62,009 bases of DNA from Alteromonadales bacterium alter-6D02 (GTDB taxonomy: Bacteria > Pseudomonadota > Gammaproteobacteria > Enterobacterales > Psychrobiaceae), in assembly GCA_002835545.1 (NCBI GenBank), contig PIZK01000022.1:82053-144061 (forward strand), written 5' to 3'. The notes beneath the pieces were generated by a model. It saw only the letters and a program-made list of their open reading frames with translations. It had not been told where the DNA came from and searched no databases. Below are positions 46,765 through 55,976 of the stretch, in pieces. The position numbers and the translations under genes were made by a program. The first letter of the stretch is position 1; every line of letters starts with the position of its first letter.

Positions 46765-48036
46765 ATGAATAGTAAACTTGCATTAGTACTAATTGCATTG
46801 ACGATATTGTCAATGGGCTTTATTAGCTTATTCGACCTCCCAATTGTGATAAGTATCTTTCTTTTTTCATTATGTTATTTTCCCTCTTGGTCTGGTTGTA
46901 AGTCATTATTTGAACCTCTTCCTTTTTTCGGGTTGTTCCTTTATTTCTATGTCATAAGTTTTTCATGCTTGGAGCTAATGACTGGCATGTATAATGTTGG
47001 TTATGAACAGCACTTTATTCTTATTATGTCAGGCTTTTTTACTTACTTAGGGTTGTTGATTGCTGAATTTATATTAGGACCTAGTCGTATCAAACAAGCT
47101 GATTTTCAATACTTTCAGTCAAATGATTTCAAAAAGTTGAGTGGAACTCTAAGTTTGGTGTTTGCTCCCTTCTTTTTAATTGCTCTAATAGATGTTTTAG
47201 GTTCAGGTAATGTTAATAAATATGAATTAAATACTGCAGGGGTATTTAATGCGCTCACCTATTATTTTTTAGCATTTCTTTTTATATATATAACAAGTAG
47301 CCAAAAGTGTATAAGAGTTAAGATGGTATCTTTCATATTATTATTCTTATTTTTTTACTTAGTCTCAGGTGAAAGAGATTTTTTTATACGGGCATTTTTA
47401 CTGATTCTTTTCTTTTTATATATAACCAATCAAGTAAGCAATAAAGTAACTATTATTTCGTTTGTTTCTGGCTTTATTTTGGCTCCTTTATCTCAAAGTC
47501 TAAAAGGGGTATTGGGCTATAATTCAGAGCAATCGGTGCAGCTCATTGGTTTTGATAACTTGATTGTTTCATTATTTAGTGGCGAATTCATGTCACAAGG
47601 TCGTAATTTTTATTGGATGCTTGAGTTCAAAGATAGAATGCTCGATGTATATGGAAATATGTTAGTTAATGATATTTTACGTTTCTTTAAACTTTATGAG
47701 CACTCTTCTGCAAGCCTTTTCGGTGAAAAAATTGTAGGTCGTACGGGAGGATCTGGGGTTGGCTTTAGCTTGTTAGGTGAAATGTATTTTACTTTTTGGT
47801 ATTTTGGCTTGTTGTTTCTGGGTCTGTCGATTGGTGTGTTATTAAAATGGACTGCGAAGGTTGCTAGTGATAGCTCACTTAATATTTACCTCTATATTAC
47901 CGTACTATTTTCATGTTCTTATGCACTTAGAGCTGATTTTGCAAATCTGTTAGCTGGGGTAATTAAAGTGGGTTTGTTACCTGTAGTCATTTTGATTTTG
48001 TGTAGATCTTCCATTCGTTTTATACAAAAAAGCTAA
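46765..48036 (+). CDS. wzy: Wzy-type polysaccharide polymerase (unit 2)
   Basis: A 423-residue membrane protein with about 11-12 helices and a periplasmic loop in the C-terminal half (SGEFMSQGRNFYWMLEFKD; KIVGRTGGSGVGFSLLGEMY). The GSGVGFSLLGEMY ending resembles the oligosaccharide-repeat polymerase group. It lies between GT genes in the unit with its own wzx, wza and wzc. The call rests on topology, length and context. A 31-bp AT-rich gap precedes it. Confidence 0.82.
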   Translation: MNSKLALVLIALTILSMGFISLFDLPIVISIFLFSLCYFPSWSGCKSLFEPLPFFGLFLYFYVISFSCLELMTGMYNVGYEQHFILIMSGFFTYLGLLIAEFILGPSRIKQADFQYFQSNDFKKLSGTLSLVFAPFFLIALIDVLGSGNVNKYELNTAGVFNALTYYFLAFLFIYITSSQKCIRVKMVSFILLFLFFYLVSGERDFFIRAFLLILFFLYITNQVSNKVTIISFVSGFILAPLSQSLKGVLGYNSEQSVQLIGFDNLIVSLFSGEFMSQGRNFYWMLEFKDRMLDVYGNMLVNDILRFFKLYEHSSASLFGEKIVGRTGGSGVGFSLLGEMYFTFWYFGLLFLGLSIGVLLKWTAKVASDSSLNIYLYITVLFSCSYALRADFANLLAGVIKVGLLPVVILILCRSSIRFIQKS

Positions 48037-48068
48037 TTTTGATGGGTTTTAATTTTATTAGGAAAAAT

Positions 48069-49208
48069 ATGTTAACTGAAAAGAAAGTATCAGTAGCTTT
48101 AGAGCACAGATTCTTTATATATGATGGAAAGTTGTATACTCAACTGTCTTTCCCATACGCTTATTGGAAAAACTATCTAAACTACTTTCATGAAGTTACA
48201 ATAATAGCTCGTGCAAAGGTTGTTGATTCTATTGATGATAGTTTTCAGAGAGTTGATGGGCAAGGAGTTTTATTTAATACACTTCCTTATTATATTGGAG
48301 TGAGATCTTTTTTTAAGACTTTACCCTCACTTTTAATATGTTCTAAAAAGATAGTAAGATCCTCAGATTATTTTATTTTGAGGAGTGGTAATGTGTCTAA
48401 CCTTCTTTGGGTGTGGACTGTTTTGTATAAAAAAAAATATGTTAGGGAGTACCCTGGAAATATATATGAAGGGGTTGTTGGCTTTGGTGGTAATAGCCTA
48501 AAGATCAAGTTACTTGCGATGTTTTTAGATTCAATAGCTAAAGTTCAGTCTAAATTTTCAAAGGCAAACAGCTTTGTAAGCCAATATTGTGAGAAGTTAT
48601 ACGGTTCACAAAAACCTAGTTATGTTTTCTCTAGTTTCGATCTAGATGAAATTGTATTCCGTAAGAAAGAATACAGTGCAGGTAACTTTTTTAAAGTTGT
48701 TAGTGTAGGAAGATTAGAAGGAGAGAAAGGTCATTTAGATCTTATAAATAGCTTAAGTTATCTAGAGGGCAATATTGAACTAAATATAATCGGAGATGGA
48801 ACACAAAGACCTAAGTTAGAAAAAATGGCTAAAGATTTAGGTGTTAATGTGATATTCCATGGTGCAATTACTGATAGAGAGCAATTGTTTACACAAATTA
48901 CCGCTAGTGACTTATTTGTTATTCCATCGCATACTGAGGGTATGCCTAGATCTTTACTCGAGGCTATGGCACTAGGGATGCCTTGTATAGGTACTTCAGT
49001 CGGAGGTATCCCTGAGGTAATTCAAGGCAAATACCTTGTTAAGCCACAGGCGCCCTCCAATATGGCAAAACTTATTAATGGTATTGCCAATGATTGTAAG
49101 GAGAGAGGTAGAATGGGGGCTAAGAACCTATCATTTATTGAAAGTAATTATTCGCGTTGTGTTTTGGATAAAAGAAAAGTAGATTTTTGGAGCGAGTTAT
49201 ATAAATGA
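48069..49208 (+). CDS. Glycosyltransferase family 4
   Basis: A GT-B enzyme of 379 residues from ATG 48069, chosen because AGGA lies 5 nt upstream; ATG 48042 would add nine residues with no visible ribosome site. The donor domain has VVSVGRLEGEKGHLDLINSL, IIGDGTQRPKLEKMA and HTEGMPRSLLEAMALGMP (EX7E), followed by TSVGGIPEVI. The N-terminal half is less typical (HRFFIYDGKLYTQLSFPYAY). Its end overlaps the acetyltransferase by 4 bp. Confidence 0.88.
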   Translation: MLTEKKVSVALEHRFFIYDGKLYTQLSFPYAYWKNYLNYFHEVTIIARAKVVDSIDDSFQRVDGQGVLFNTLPYYIGVRSFFKTLPSLLICSKKIVRSSDYFILRSGNVSNLLWVWTVLYKKKYVREYPGNIYEGVVGFGGNSLKIKLLAMFLDSIAKVQSKFSKANSFVSQYCEKLYGSQKPSYVFSSFDLDEIVFRKKEYSAGNFFKVVSVGRLEGEKGHLDLINSLSYLEGNIELNIIGDGTQRPKLEKMAKDLGVNVIFHGAITDREQLFTQITASDLFVIPSHTEGMPRSLLEAMALGMPCIGTSVGGIPEVIQGKYLVKPQAPSNMAKLINGIANDCKERGRMGAKNLSFIESNYSRCVLDKRKVDFWSELYK

Positions 49209-49777
49209 ATATAATTAAAGAACTGCATTATCAGTTAAGGTATGGATTACCAATATGGTTAATTCTTTTTTTAACTTCTTGGCTCCCAGATATATCTATT
49301 TGTATAAGGATTAGGGGAGGACTAGTTTCAATCTTTCTGCCTGGTAGGCCAAAGAGGTTTACTTTAGGGAGAGATGTTACTTTATTGTCTGTCAATCGTT
49401 TGTACTTAGGGAGCGATGTTTATATAGCCAAAGGCTGCTGGATAAATGCTATAGGGGGTATCACTTTTGAAAATGAAGTTGTACTTGCACCGTACGTGGT
49501 TATTTCTTCAAACAATCACGGGTTTAAAGATGGTTCGGTCAAACGAGGTGGGGCTCACCCCACACCTATTTTTGTCGGTTACGGAACTTGGTTGGCGTCT
49601 CATGTTGTCGTTGCCGCTGGTGTTACTGTAGGGAAAGGTAATTTGGTAGCTGCTAATAGTGTTGTAACAAAGTCATCTGAAGATAATAGTGTATTAGCAG
49701 GAGTTCCCGCAAGGTATATTAAAGAGAGGCTGGACAACCCTTCAGCAATAAATAGTAAACACGATATAAAAATATGA
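49205..49777 (+). CDS. Hexapeptide-repeat O-acetyltransferase
   Basis: A 190-residue left-handed beta-helix acyltransferase. A hydrophobic N-terminal part (LPIWLILFLTSWLPD) may associate with the membrane. Repeats include LGSDVYIAKGCWINAIG, VLAPYVVISSNNHGF (with the conserved His of the Asn-His-Gly motif), VGYGTWLASHVVVAAG and VGKGNLVAANSVVTK, ending GVPARYI. It probably acetylates a sugar of the unit 2 repeat. It overlaps both neighbours by 4 bp. Confidence 0.88.
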   Translation: MNIIKELHYQLRYGLPIWLILFLTSWLPDISICIRIRGGLVSIFLPGRPKRFTLGRDVTLLSVNRLYLGSDVYIAKGCWINAIGGITFENEVVLAPYVVISSNNHGFKDGSVKRGGAHPTPIFVGYGTWLASHVVVAAGVTVGKGNLVAANSVVTKSSEDNSVLAGVPARYIKERLDNPSAINSKHDIKI

Positions 49778-50925
49778 AACAGAAAATTTGCTTTATTGTA
49801 ACTGATGCGATTTCATTTAACTTTTTAATGAAGGGACAGTTAGAGTTTATACAATCGTTAAACAAGTATGATATTACTCTTATTTCAGGAGGAGAGCATG
49901 AACAGCTGGAATTCCTTAAAAGCAGAGGCGTGGGTAAAATAAAGTACATTCCATTTTCTAGAACAATTAAACTGCTTAATGATATCAGCTGTTTGCTTAA
50001 ATTAATTATTTATCTCTTTAATAATAAGCAAGACATTGTAGTTTATTCAACACCTAAAGCTATGTTACTTGGGTCTTTAGCATCATGGCTAACCTTTCAA
50101 CCGAGTCGAATTGCAATTGTTAGAGGTAGAGCCTATGAAAATTATAACGGTTTAAAACGTAAACTTTTCGAATGCCTTGATCGAATAACAATTAAAACAA
50201 GCTCTAAAATCCTATTTATCTCGCATTCACTACGCAATGCATATTTACAAGGTGGTTTGGTTAAAACATCTTCTTCTAAAGTTGTTGGGAATGGTTCGTC
50301 TAATGGTATCGATATAGAATGGGTTAACGGCTCCATAGAAGAAAAAGTAATTCAAAAGCTTAAAGCAGATATTAATTACAACCCAAAAAGAGACTTTATC
50401 GCGATAACAGTCGGTCGTATATGTATTGATAAGGGAATAGTAGAGCTAAAAGAAATATTTGAATCACTAAAAAAACATGAACATTTTAAAATTATCTGTG
50501 TTGGTAAAACAGAGGATTCACACTCTGAATATTTAATTAAAGAGTTGTCAAAGTGCAATAACTTTTTTCATTTTAATCAAACCTCAGACGTAAGACCGTT
50601 TTTTCATCTTGCTGATTTACATTTGTTTTTGTCTCATAGAGAAGGTTTTGGAAACGTTGCAATAGAAGCTGCTAGCTTTAATGTGCCGTCATTTGGATAT
50701 AATGTTGTTGGTGTAACTGACAGTATAAAAAATGGGGTAACAGGGCGGTTGTTTCCATTTAAAGACTCCCTTTCTATTTCTGAAGCTATAATTCCTTTCT
50801 TGGATTCTAATAAAGCTTCTAGAGGTAAGTACCCTGAAATGAAACGTTATACACTTGATAGCTTCAACTCTGTTGATGTATGGTTGGCTTATGAGAAGGA
50901 GTTTTCCAATGAAAAGGCTCTTTGA
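49774..50925 (+). CDS. Glycosyltransferase family 4 (PglA/CapM-like)
   Basis: A 383-residue GT-B enzyme. N-terminus CFIVTDAISFNFLMKGQL, central VYSTPKAMLLGSLASWL and IAIVRGRAYENYNGLKRKLF. The donor domain has ITVGRICIDKGIVELKEIF and LSHREGFGNVAIEAASFNVP (EX7E), then YNVVGVTDSI. This is the pattern of PglA/WbnK-type enzymes that often act second, on diNAcBac- or FucNAc-type lipid carriers. Placement just before pglC fits this. It overlaps pglC by 17 bp. Confidence 0.88.
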   Translation: MKQKICFIVTDAISFNFLMKGQLEFIQSLNKYDITLISGGEHEQLEFLKSRGVGKIKYIPFSRTIKLLNDISCLLKLIIYLFNNKQDIVVYSTPKAMLLGSLASWLTFQPSRIAIVRGRAYENYNGLKRKLFECLDRITIKTSSKILFISHSLRNAYLQGGLVKTSSSKVVGNGSSNGIDIEWVNGSIEEKVIQKLKADINYNPKRDFIAITVGRICIDKGIVELKEIFESLKKHEHFKIICVGKTEDSHSEYLIKELSKCNNFFHFNQTSDVRPFFHLADLHLFLSHREGFGNVAIEAASFNVPSFGYNVVGVTDSIKNGVTGRLFPFKDSLSISEAIIPFLDSNKASRGKYPEMKRYTLDSFNSVDVWLAYEKEFSNEKAL

Positions 50926-51505
50926 TTTATTTTTCAGTTTAAGTGCTTTTCTCGCTTTACTGCCTGTATTTCTTATTGTAGCCGTTTTGGTTAGAATTAA
51001 ACTCGGCTCCCCTATTATATTTCGCCAACCGCGCCCCGGCTTAGGTAGCAAAGAGTTTAATGTGATGAAGTTTCGTACGATGTTAGATGCAACTGATAAG
51101 CAAGGTAACTATTTACCTGATGAACAACGCATGACACCTTTTGGTAGCTTTTTACGTTCAACCAGTTTAGATGAATTACCAGGCCTATTTAACGTGATAA
51201 AGGGGGAGATGAGTTTAGTTGGTCCTCGTCCCTTGTTGGTAGAATACCTACCACTTTACAGTACAGAACAAAACCGGCGTCATAATGTTAGGCCTGGAAT
51301 TACTGGTTGGGCGCAAGTTAATGGTCGCAACGCAATTAGTTGGGAACAGAAGTTTTCGTTTGATGTTTGGTATGTTGATAATCATAATTTTTGGTTGGAT
51401 TTAAAGATACTATTGCTAACGGTTAAGAAAGTGTTCAACCGTGAAGGCATTAGTGCTGACGGTCATGTCACTATAGAGCCATTCAAAGGGTCGTCAAATG
51501 AGTAA
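50909..51505 (+). CDS. pglC: Undecaprenyl-phosphate diNAcBac-1-phosphate transferase (PglC-like)
   Basis: A monotopic phosphoglycosyltransferase of 198 residues that starts the lipid-linked repeat. ATG 50909 is chosen: AAGGAG sits 7 nt upstream and MKRLFDLFFS is the family start; the longer frame begins 18 codons earlier inside the preceding gene. One re-entrant hydrophobic helix (about 7-30), then FRQPRPGLGSKEFNVMKFRT, the catalytic Asp88-Glu89 in TSLDELPGLFNVIKGEMSL and VGPRPLL. Size is that of PglC (about 200), not of long WbaP/WcaJ enzymes. The pglD and pglE genes next to it imply UDP-N,N'-diacetylbacillosamine as donor. Confidence 0.9.
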   Translation: MKRLFDLFFSLSAFLALLPVFLIVAVLVRIKLGSPIIFRQPRPGLGSKEFNVMKFRTMLDATDKQGNYLPDEQRMTPFGSFLRSTSLDELPGLFNVIKGEMSLVGPRPLLVEYLPLYSTEQNRRHNVRPGITGWAQVNGRNAISWEQKFSFDVWYVDNHNFWLDLKILLLTVKKVFNREGISADGHVTIEPFKGSSNE

Positions 51506-52130
51506 AGTATTAGCAGTTATTGGCGCTAGTGGTCATGGTAAAGTTGTTGCAGACTTAGCGGTAACTCTTGGCTTTGATGTTGTTTTTTTTGATGATGCTT
51601 ACCCTAGTAAACTCAAGGTTGAGCACTGGCCAATTAATGGGGTATTTAAAGACTTTATTAATGATAACGATTTATATTGTGGTGCAATAGTCGCTATTGG
51701 AAATGCAAAGGCCCGAGAGTCCATAACTAATCAATTAAATGAATTAAATATTTACACACCAATTCTCCAACACCCTTCCGCCATCGTTAGTTCGTATGCC
51801 AGCATCGGAGGAGGCAGTGTAATTATGCCTGGTGCGGTAGTTAATGCGTTCGCCTCTATTGGCATTGGTTGTATTATTAACTCTAATGCAGTCATTGAGC
51901 ACGATTGCAAGTTGGAATGCTTTGTGCATGTTTGTCCTTGTGCCGCAGTTGCGGGTGGTACAATAATAGGAAAACGAACTTGGGTAGGTATCGGCTCTAA
52001 TATTCGTCAACTGATCACTATAGAGTCTGATGTATTGATAGGCGCTGGCAGTGTAGTTGTAAATGACATTTCAAAAGGAACTACCGTAGGTGGAGTTCCT
52101 GCAAAAGCTATCAAGGATAACAATGCTTAA
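51498..52130 (+). CDS. pglD: UDP-4-amino-sugar N-acetyltransferase (PglD-like)
   Basis: A 210-residue NeuD/PglD-family protein. An N-terminal Rossmann-like substrate domain (VIGASGHGKVVADLAV, about 6-21) is joined to a left-handed beta-helix (GGGSVIMPGAVVNAFASIG; NSNAVIEHDCKLECFVHVCP) with the catalytic His in the IEHDC motif and the acetyl-CoA side at VGIGSNIRQ. It would acetylate the 4-amino group of UDP-4-amino-4,6-dideoxy-GlcNAc to give UDP-diNAcBac. It overlaps both neighbours by 8 bp. Confidence 0.92.
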   Translation: MSKVLAVIGASGHGKVVADLAVTLGFDVVFFDDAYPSKLKVEHWPINGVFKDFINDNDLYCGAIVAIGNAKARESITNQLNELNIYTPILQHPSAIVSSYASIGGGSVIMPGAVVNAFASIGIGCIINSNAVIEHDCKLECFVHVCPCAAVAGGTIIGKRTWVGIGSNIRQLITIESDVLIGAGSVVVNDISKGTTVGGVPAKAIKDNNA

Positions 52131-53307
52131 CTCTCCCTTTTCCCCGTGGCCTAGTTTCACAAAAGAAGAAACTGATGTCGTAAAAAATGTATTACTATCG
52201 AATAAAGTCAATTATTGGACTGGTCAAGAAGGCCGTGAGTTCGAGAAAGAGTTCGCCAGCTTTGCTGATAGTAAATATGCGGTTGCGCTAGGTAATGGAA
52301 CTTTAGCTTTAGATATAGCGCTTAAAGCTTTGAGTATTGGTGTAGGAGATGAAGTGATCACTACACCGCGAACTTTTTTAGCCTCTGCATCGAGTATTGT
52401 AACAGCAGGTGCCAAACCCATTTTTGCTGATGTTGATTTAAATAGCCAGAATATTACTGCACAAACGATTGAGGCTGTAATAACACCGAATACGAAAGCT
52501 GTGATTGTCGTCCACTTAGCTGGTATGCCTGCGGAAATGGATGAAATCATGGCGCTTAGCGAACAGTATGGCTTTTATGTAATTGAAGATTGTGCTCAGG
52601 CGCATGGCGCGAAATATAAAGGGCGCTCGGTAGGCTCTATCGGTCATGTTGGTGCTTGGTCTTTTTGCCAAGATAAAATCATGACTACTGGTGGTGAAGG
52701 TGGGATGGTCACGACTAACGATGAAGCATTGTGGAAAACGATGTGGAGTTATAAAGATCATGGTAAATCATGGGATGCGATCTATAATAGTGAGCACCCT
52801 CCTGGTTTTCGTTGGTTACATGAAAGCTTTGGTACCAACTGGCGCATGACTGAGATGCAAGCAGCCATTGGCCGTATTCAGCTAACTAGAATGAGCGACT
52901 GGACTGCTATTCGTCAGAATTATGCGAAGCAGCTGGATAGTGCAGCAAATGAATATTCGTTAATTCGTTTAGTTGAGAACCCTGAATATATAGAGCATGC
53001 TGAATATAAGCATTATATGTTTGTAGAACCTTCAAAGCTTGCAGACGGTTGGACGCGAGATCGTATCGTAAATGAAATTGTTGCCGCTGGCGTTCCTTGC
53101 TTTCAAGGTAGCTGTTCTGAAGTTTATTTAGAGAAGGCCTTTGATGGGACCGAGTTTAGACCTGAGAAACGTTTAGTCAATGCAGTTGAGCTGGGGGAGA
53201 CGAGCTTAATGTTTTTGGTTCATCCCACGTTGACTCAAGCTGAGATTACTAAAACGGTTATTGTTATTAATAAAGTGTTTAGGTTGGCGTGTAAAGATAA
53301 AGCTTAA
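52123..53307 (+). CDS. pglE: UDP-4-keto-sugar aminotransferase (PglE-like)
   Basis: A DegT-family PLP enzyme of 394 residues from ATG 52123 (AAGGA upstream, overlapping pglD by 8 bp; a longer GTG frame from 52090 is not conserved). It begins with the family pattern SPFSPWPSFTKEETDVV and GQEGREFEKEFASF. ALGNGTLALDIALKAL (about 56-71) and IEDCAQAHGAKYKG hold the PLP phosphate and ring contacts. WSFCQDKIMTTGGEGG carries the Schiff-base Lys185. It should aminate the UDP-4-keto-6-deoxy-GlcNAc made by the dehydratase at 59795-61738. It is the last gene of unit 2 proper. Confidence 0.9.
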   Translation: MLNSPFSPWPSFTKEETDVVKNVLLSNKVNYWTGQEGREFEKEFASFADSKYAVALGNGTLALDIALKALSIGVGDEVITTPRTFLASASSIVTAGAKPIFADVDLNSQNITAQTIEAVITPNTKAVIVVHLAGMPAEMDEIMALSEQYGFYVIEDCAQAHGAKYKGRSVGSIGHVGAWSFCQDKIMTTGGEGGMVTTNDEALWKTMWSYKDHGKSWDAIYNSEHPPGFRWLHESFGTNWRMTEMQAAIGRIQLTRMSDWTAIRQNYAKQLDSAANEYSLIRLVENPEYIEHAEYKHYMFVEPSKLADGWTRDRIVNEIVAAGVPCFQGSCSEVYLEKAFDGTEFRPEKRLVNAVELGETSLMFLVHPTLTQAEITKTVIVINKVFRLACKDKA

Positions 53308-53453
53308 AAAGGAAGTGAGAATAAATACTCTATAAGAGATGTGTGAAACGTTCTTGCTTTTGGGGATTACATCTACCAACTTCGCAAATTAATATTGATT
53401 GCACTATTGAATGAATCTAAAATTTATTATTAAACTTAAAAGTAACTATTAAT

Positions 53454-54359
53454 ATGACTACTAATTTGACCCATTTGAAAAAACTTGAAGCAGAATCTAT
53501 CCATATTTTTCGTGAGGTAGCGGCTGAATTTGATAAGCCTGTGATGTTGTATTCTGTCGGTAAAGATTCAGCTGTATTACTCCACTTGGCTCGCAAAGCC
53601 TTTGCTCCAGGTAGAATTCCTTTCCCGTTATTGCATGTTGATACAAATTGGAAATTTAAAGAGATGATTGCCTTTCGTGACCAAATGGCAAAAGACTATG
53701 ATTTTGAACTCCTAGTACATCAAAACCCTGAAGGAATTGAGATGGGAATGGGACCGTTTACTCACGGTAGTGCTACACATACTGACGTAATGAAAACTCA
53801 AGGTTTAAAGCAAGCTCTAAATAAATACGGTTTCGATGCTGCCTTTGGTGGCGCACGTCGCGATGAAGAAAAGTCACGTGCAAAAGAGCGTGTTTATTCA
53901 TTCCGTGATGGCAACCACCGTTGGGATCCAAAAAGTCAACGCCCAGAGTTATGGAATATCTATAATGGTAAAGTTCAAAAAGGCGAGAGCATTCGTGTTT
54001 TTCCATTATCTAACTGGACTGAGCTTGATATCTGGCAGTATATTTATTTGGAAAGTATTCCAATTGTACCGCTTTATTTAGCTGAGAAGCGCCCAGTAGT
54101 TGAACGTGATGGTACGTTAATCATGGTAGATGATGATCGCATGCCAATTGAAGAAGGTGAAGAAATTCAAATGAAGAGTGTTCGCTTTAGAACACTTGGT
54201 TGTTATCCTTTGACGGGAGCTGTTGAGTCTACAGCAAGCACTTTACCTGAAATTATTCAGGAAATGTTATTAACAAAAACTTCAGAGCGTCAAGGGCGTG
54301 TAATAGATCATGATAGCGCGGGTTCTATGGAAAAGAAAAAGATGGAAGGTTATTTCTAA
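53454..54359 (+). CDS. cysD: Sulfate adenylyltransferase small subunit
   Basis: With CysN makes adenosine 5'-phosphosulfate (APS) from sulfate and ATP. 301 residues, the family length (302 in E. coli). The PP-loop is [13 protein letters not shown] (34-46), followed by [12 protein letters not shown], the block [15 protein letters not shown] and the C-terminal [17 protein letters not shown] 146-bp gap separates it from pglE, so it may have its own promoter. Confidence 0.97.
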   Translation: MTTNLTHLKKLEAESIHIFREVAAEFDKPVMLYSVGKDSAVLLHLARKAFAPGRIPFPLLHVDTNWKFKEMIAFRDQMAKDYDFELLVHQNPEGIEMGMGPFTHGSATHTDVMKTQGLKQALNKYGFDAAFGGARRDEEKSRAKERVYSFRDGNHRWDPKSQRPELWNIYNGKVQKGESIRVFPLSNWTELDIWQYIYLESIPIVPLYLAEKRPVVERDGTLIMVDDDRMPIEEGEEIQMKSVRFRTLGCYPLTGAVESTASTLPEIIQEMLLTKTSERQGRVIDHDSAGSMEKKKMEGYF

Positions 54360-54434
54360 GTCTTTACTTTTATGTAAAAGAGAAACTTTTCTGCATGACA
54401 TTTTATTTGATAAAAAATTTCCAAGGACAAGATT

Positions 54435-55835
54435 ATGAGTCACCAATCAGACTTAATTGAAGATGATATTCAAGCTTATCTAAAGCAGCATGAAAGCAAA
54501 GAGTTAGTCAGGTTTTTAACCTGTGGCAGTGTAGATGACGGTAAAAGCACCCTAATTGGTCGTTTATTGCATGATTCAAAAATGATTTTTGAAGACCAAC
54601 TTGCCGCTATTGAAAAAGATTCAAAAAAATCAGGTACTACAGGTGAAGCTGTTGATTTAGCTTTATTAGTTGACGGTTTACAATCCGAACGAGAACAGGG
54701 CATCACTATCGATGTTGCTTATCGTTATTTCTCAACAGATAAACGTAAGTTTATTATTGCTGATACTCCAGGCCATGAGCAATATACTCGGAATATGGCA
54801 ACGGGGGCATCGACCTGTGATATTGCCATTATTTTGATTGATGCACGTTATGGTGTGCAAACACAAACACGTCGTCACTCTTTTATTTGTTCTTTATTAG
54901 GTATTAAGCACATTGTTGTTGCGGTTAACAAAATGGACTTAGTTGATTACTCACAAGAGCGTTATCAGGCCATAAAAAAAGAATATCGTGACTTTGCAGA
55001 GTCACTTAAATTTTCTGATGTACGCTTTGTGCCTATGTCTGCGTTAAATGGCGATAATGTTGTTGAGGAAAGTGAAAACATGCCTTGGTATCCAGGAGCT
55101 ACATTAATGAAGCTACTGAATACCATGGATGTAAAAGATCAAAGTGAATTCACTGAGTTTCGCTTCCAAGTGCAATATGTTAATCGTCCTAATTTAGACT
55201 TTCGCGGATTTTCCGGCACTATAGCCTCAGGCCACGTTCTTGTAGGTGATCAGATCGTTGCACTGCCTTCAGGAAAAGTGAGTGTTGTTAAAGACATTGT
55301 CACCTTTGATGGGAGTTTAGAGCGTGCTGATAAGGGCATGGCTGTAACACTCACGCTTGAAGATGAAATTGATATTAGCCGCGGCGAAATCATGGTTAAA
55401 AAGGGTAGTTTGCCAACGTCAGCTAAAGACCTTAATGCAACTGTAGTATGGATGCATGAGAATGAGTTAGAGCCAGGGCGTGAGTATTTCATCAAACACG
55501 GTAGTAAAATGACTACTGGTCACGCTAATAAAATTATTAGTAAATACGATGTTAATACTATGGAAAAGTTGCCTGCTTCACAATTAGCTGTCAATGATAT
55601 AGGTACGGTTGATTTTGTTGTTGGCGAAACCTTGCACTTTGATGATTATCAAAAAAATCGCGGTACAGGTGCGTTTATCATTATTGATAGAATAAGCAAT
55701 GTTACAGTAGGTGCCGGTATGATAAACCATGCTGTTGACGAACAAATTCATGAGTATACAGCGTTTGAGTTAGAATTAAATGCATTAATTCGTAAGCAAT
55801 ACCCACACTGGGGTGCACGAGACATTACTAAATAG
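54435..55835 (+). CDS. cysN: Sulfate adenylyltransferase GTPase subunit
   Basis: An EF-Tu-like GTPase that drives APS formation. 466 residues: G1 [10 protein letters not shown] (30-39), switch I/II regions [12 protein letters not shown] and [21 protein letters not shown] for guanine specificity, then two beta-barrel domains. It ends without a CysC domain, so the kinase is separate (cysC at 57753). The spacing after cysD is 75 bp. A strong terminator follows, so cysDN may be expressed apart from the genes downstream. Confidence 0.97.
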   Translation: MSHQSDLIEDDIQAYLKQHESKELVRFLTCGSVDDGKSTLIGRLLHDSKMIFEDQLAAIEKDSKKSGTTGEAVDLALLVDGLQSEREQGITIDVAYRYFSTDKRKFIIADTPGHEQYTRNMATGASTCDIAIILIDARYGVQTQTRRHSFICSLLGIKHIVVAVNKMDLVDYSQERYQAIKKEYRDFAESLKFSDVRFVPMSALNGDNVVEESENMPWYPGATLMKLLNTMDVKDQSEFTEFRFQVQYVNRPNLDFRGFSGTIASGHVLVGDQIVALPSGKVSVVKDIVTFDGSLERADKGMAVTLTLEDEIDISRGEIMVKKGSLPTSAKDLNATVVWMHENELEPGREYFIKHGSKMTTGHANKIISKYDVNTMEKLPASQLAVNDIGTVDFVVGETLHFDDYQKNRGTGAFIIIDRISNVTVGAGMINHAVDEQIHEYTAFELELNALIRKQYPHWGARDITK

Positions 55836-55893
55836 CACAAAGCGAGATTAAAATTCCGCCTACTAAATAAATGATTTACAGGCGGGAACCTTG

Positions 55894-55933
55894 AGGCTGT
55901 AAGGCTATTGCCTTATAGCCTTTTTATTTTTTT
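55894..55933 (+). terminator. Intrinsic terminator after cysN
   Basis: A 12-bp stem (55894-55905 with 55910-55921, one G-T pair) with a TATT loop and a long T-rich tail. A weaker 8-bp hairpin (55854-55861 with 55880-55887) lies just upstream. Confidence 0.85.
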
Positions 55934-55976
55934 ATAGCTTCAGCAAGCTTTTAAACTTCTTAGATATGGATACAAT

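Noticed and set aside
50855-50908. The longer N-terminus for the PglC-like protein
   Set aside because: The extra 18 residues lie inside the upstream gene, have no ribosome site, and disrupt the family's usual start.
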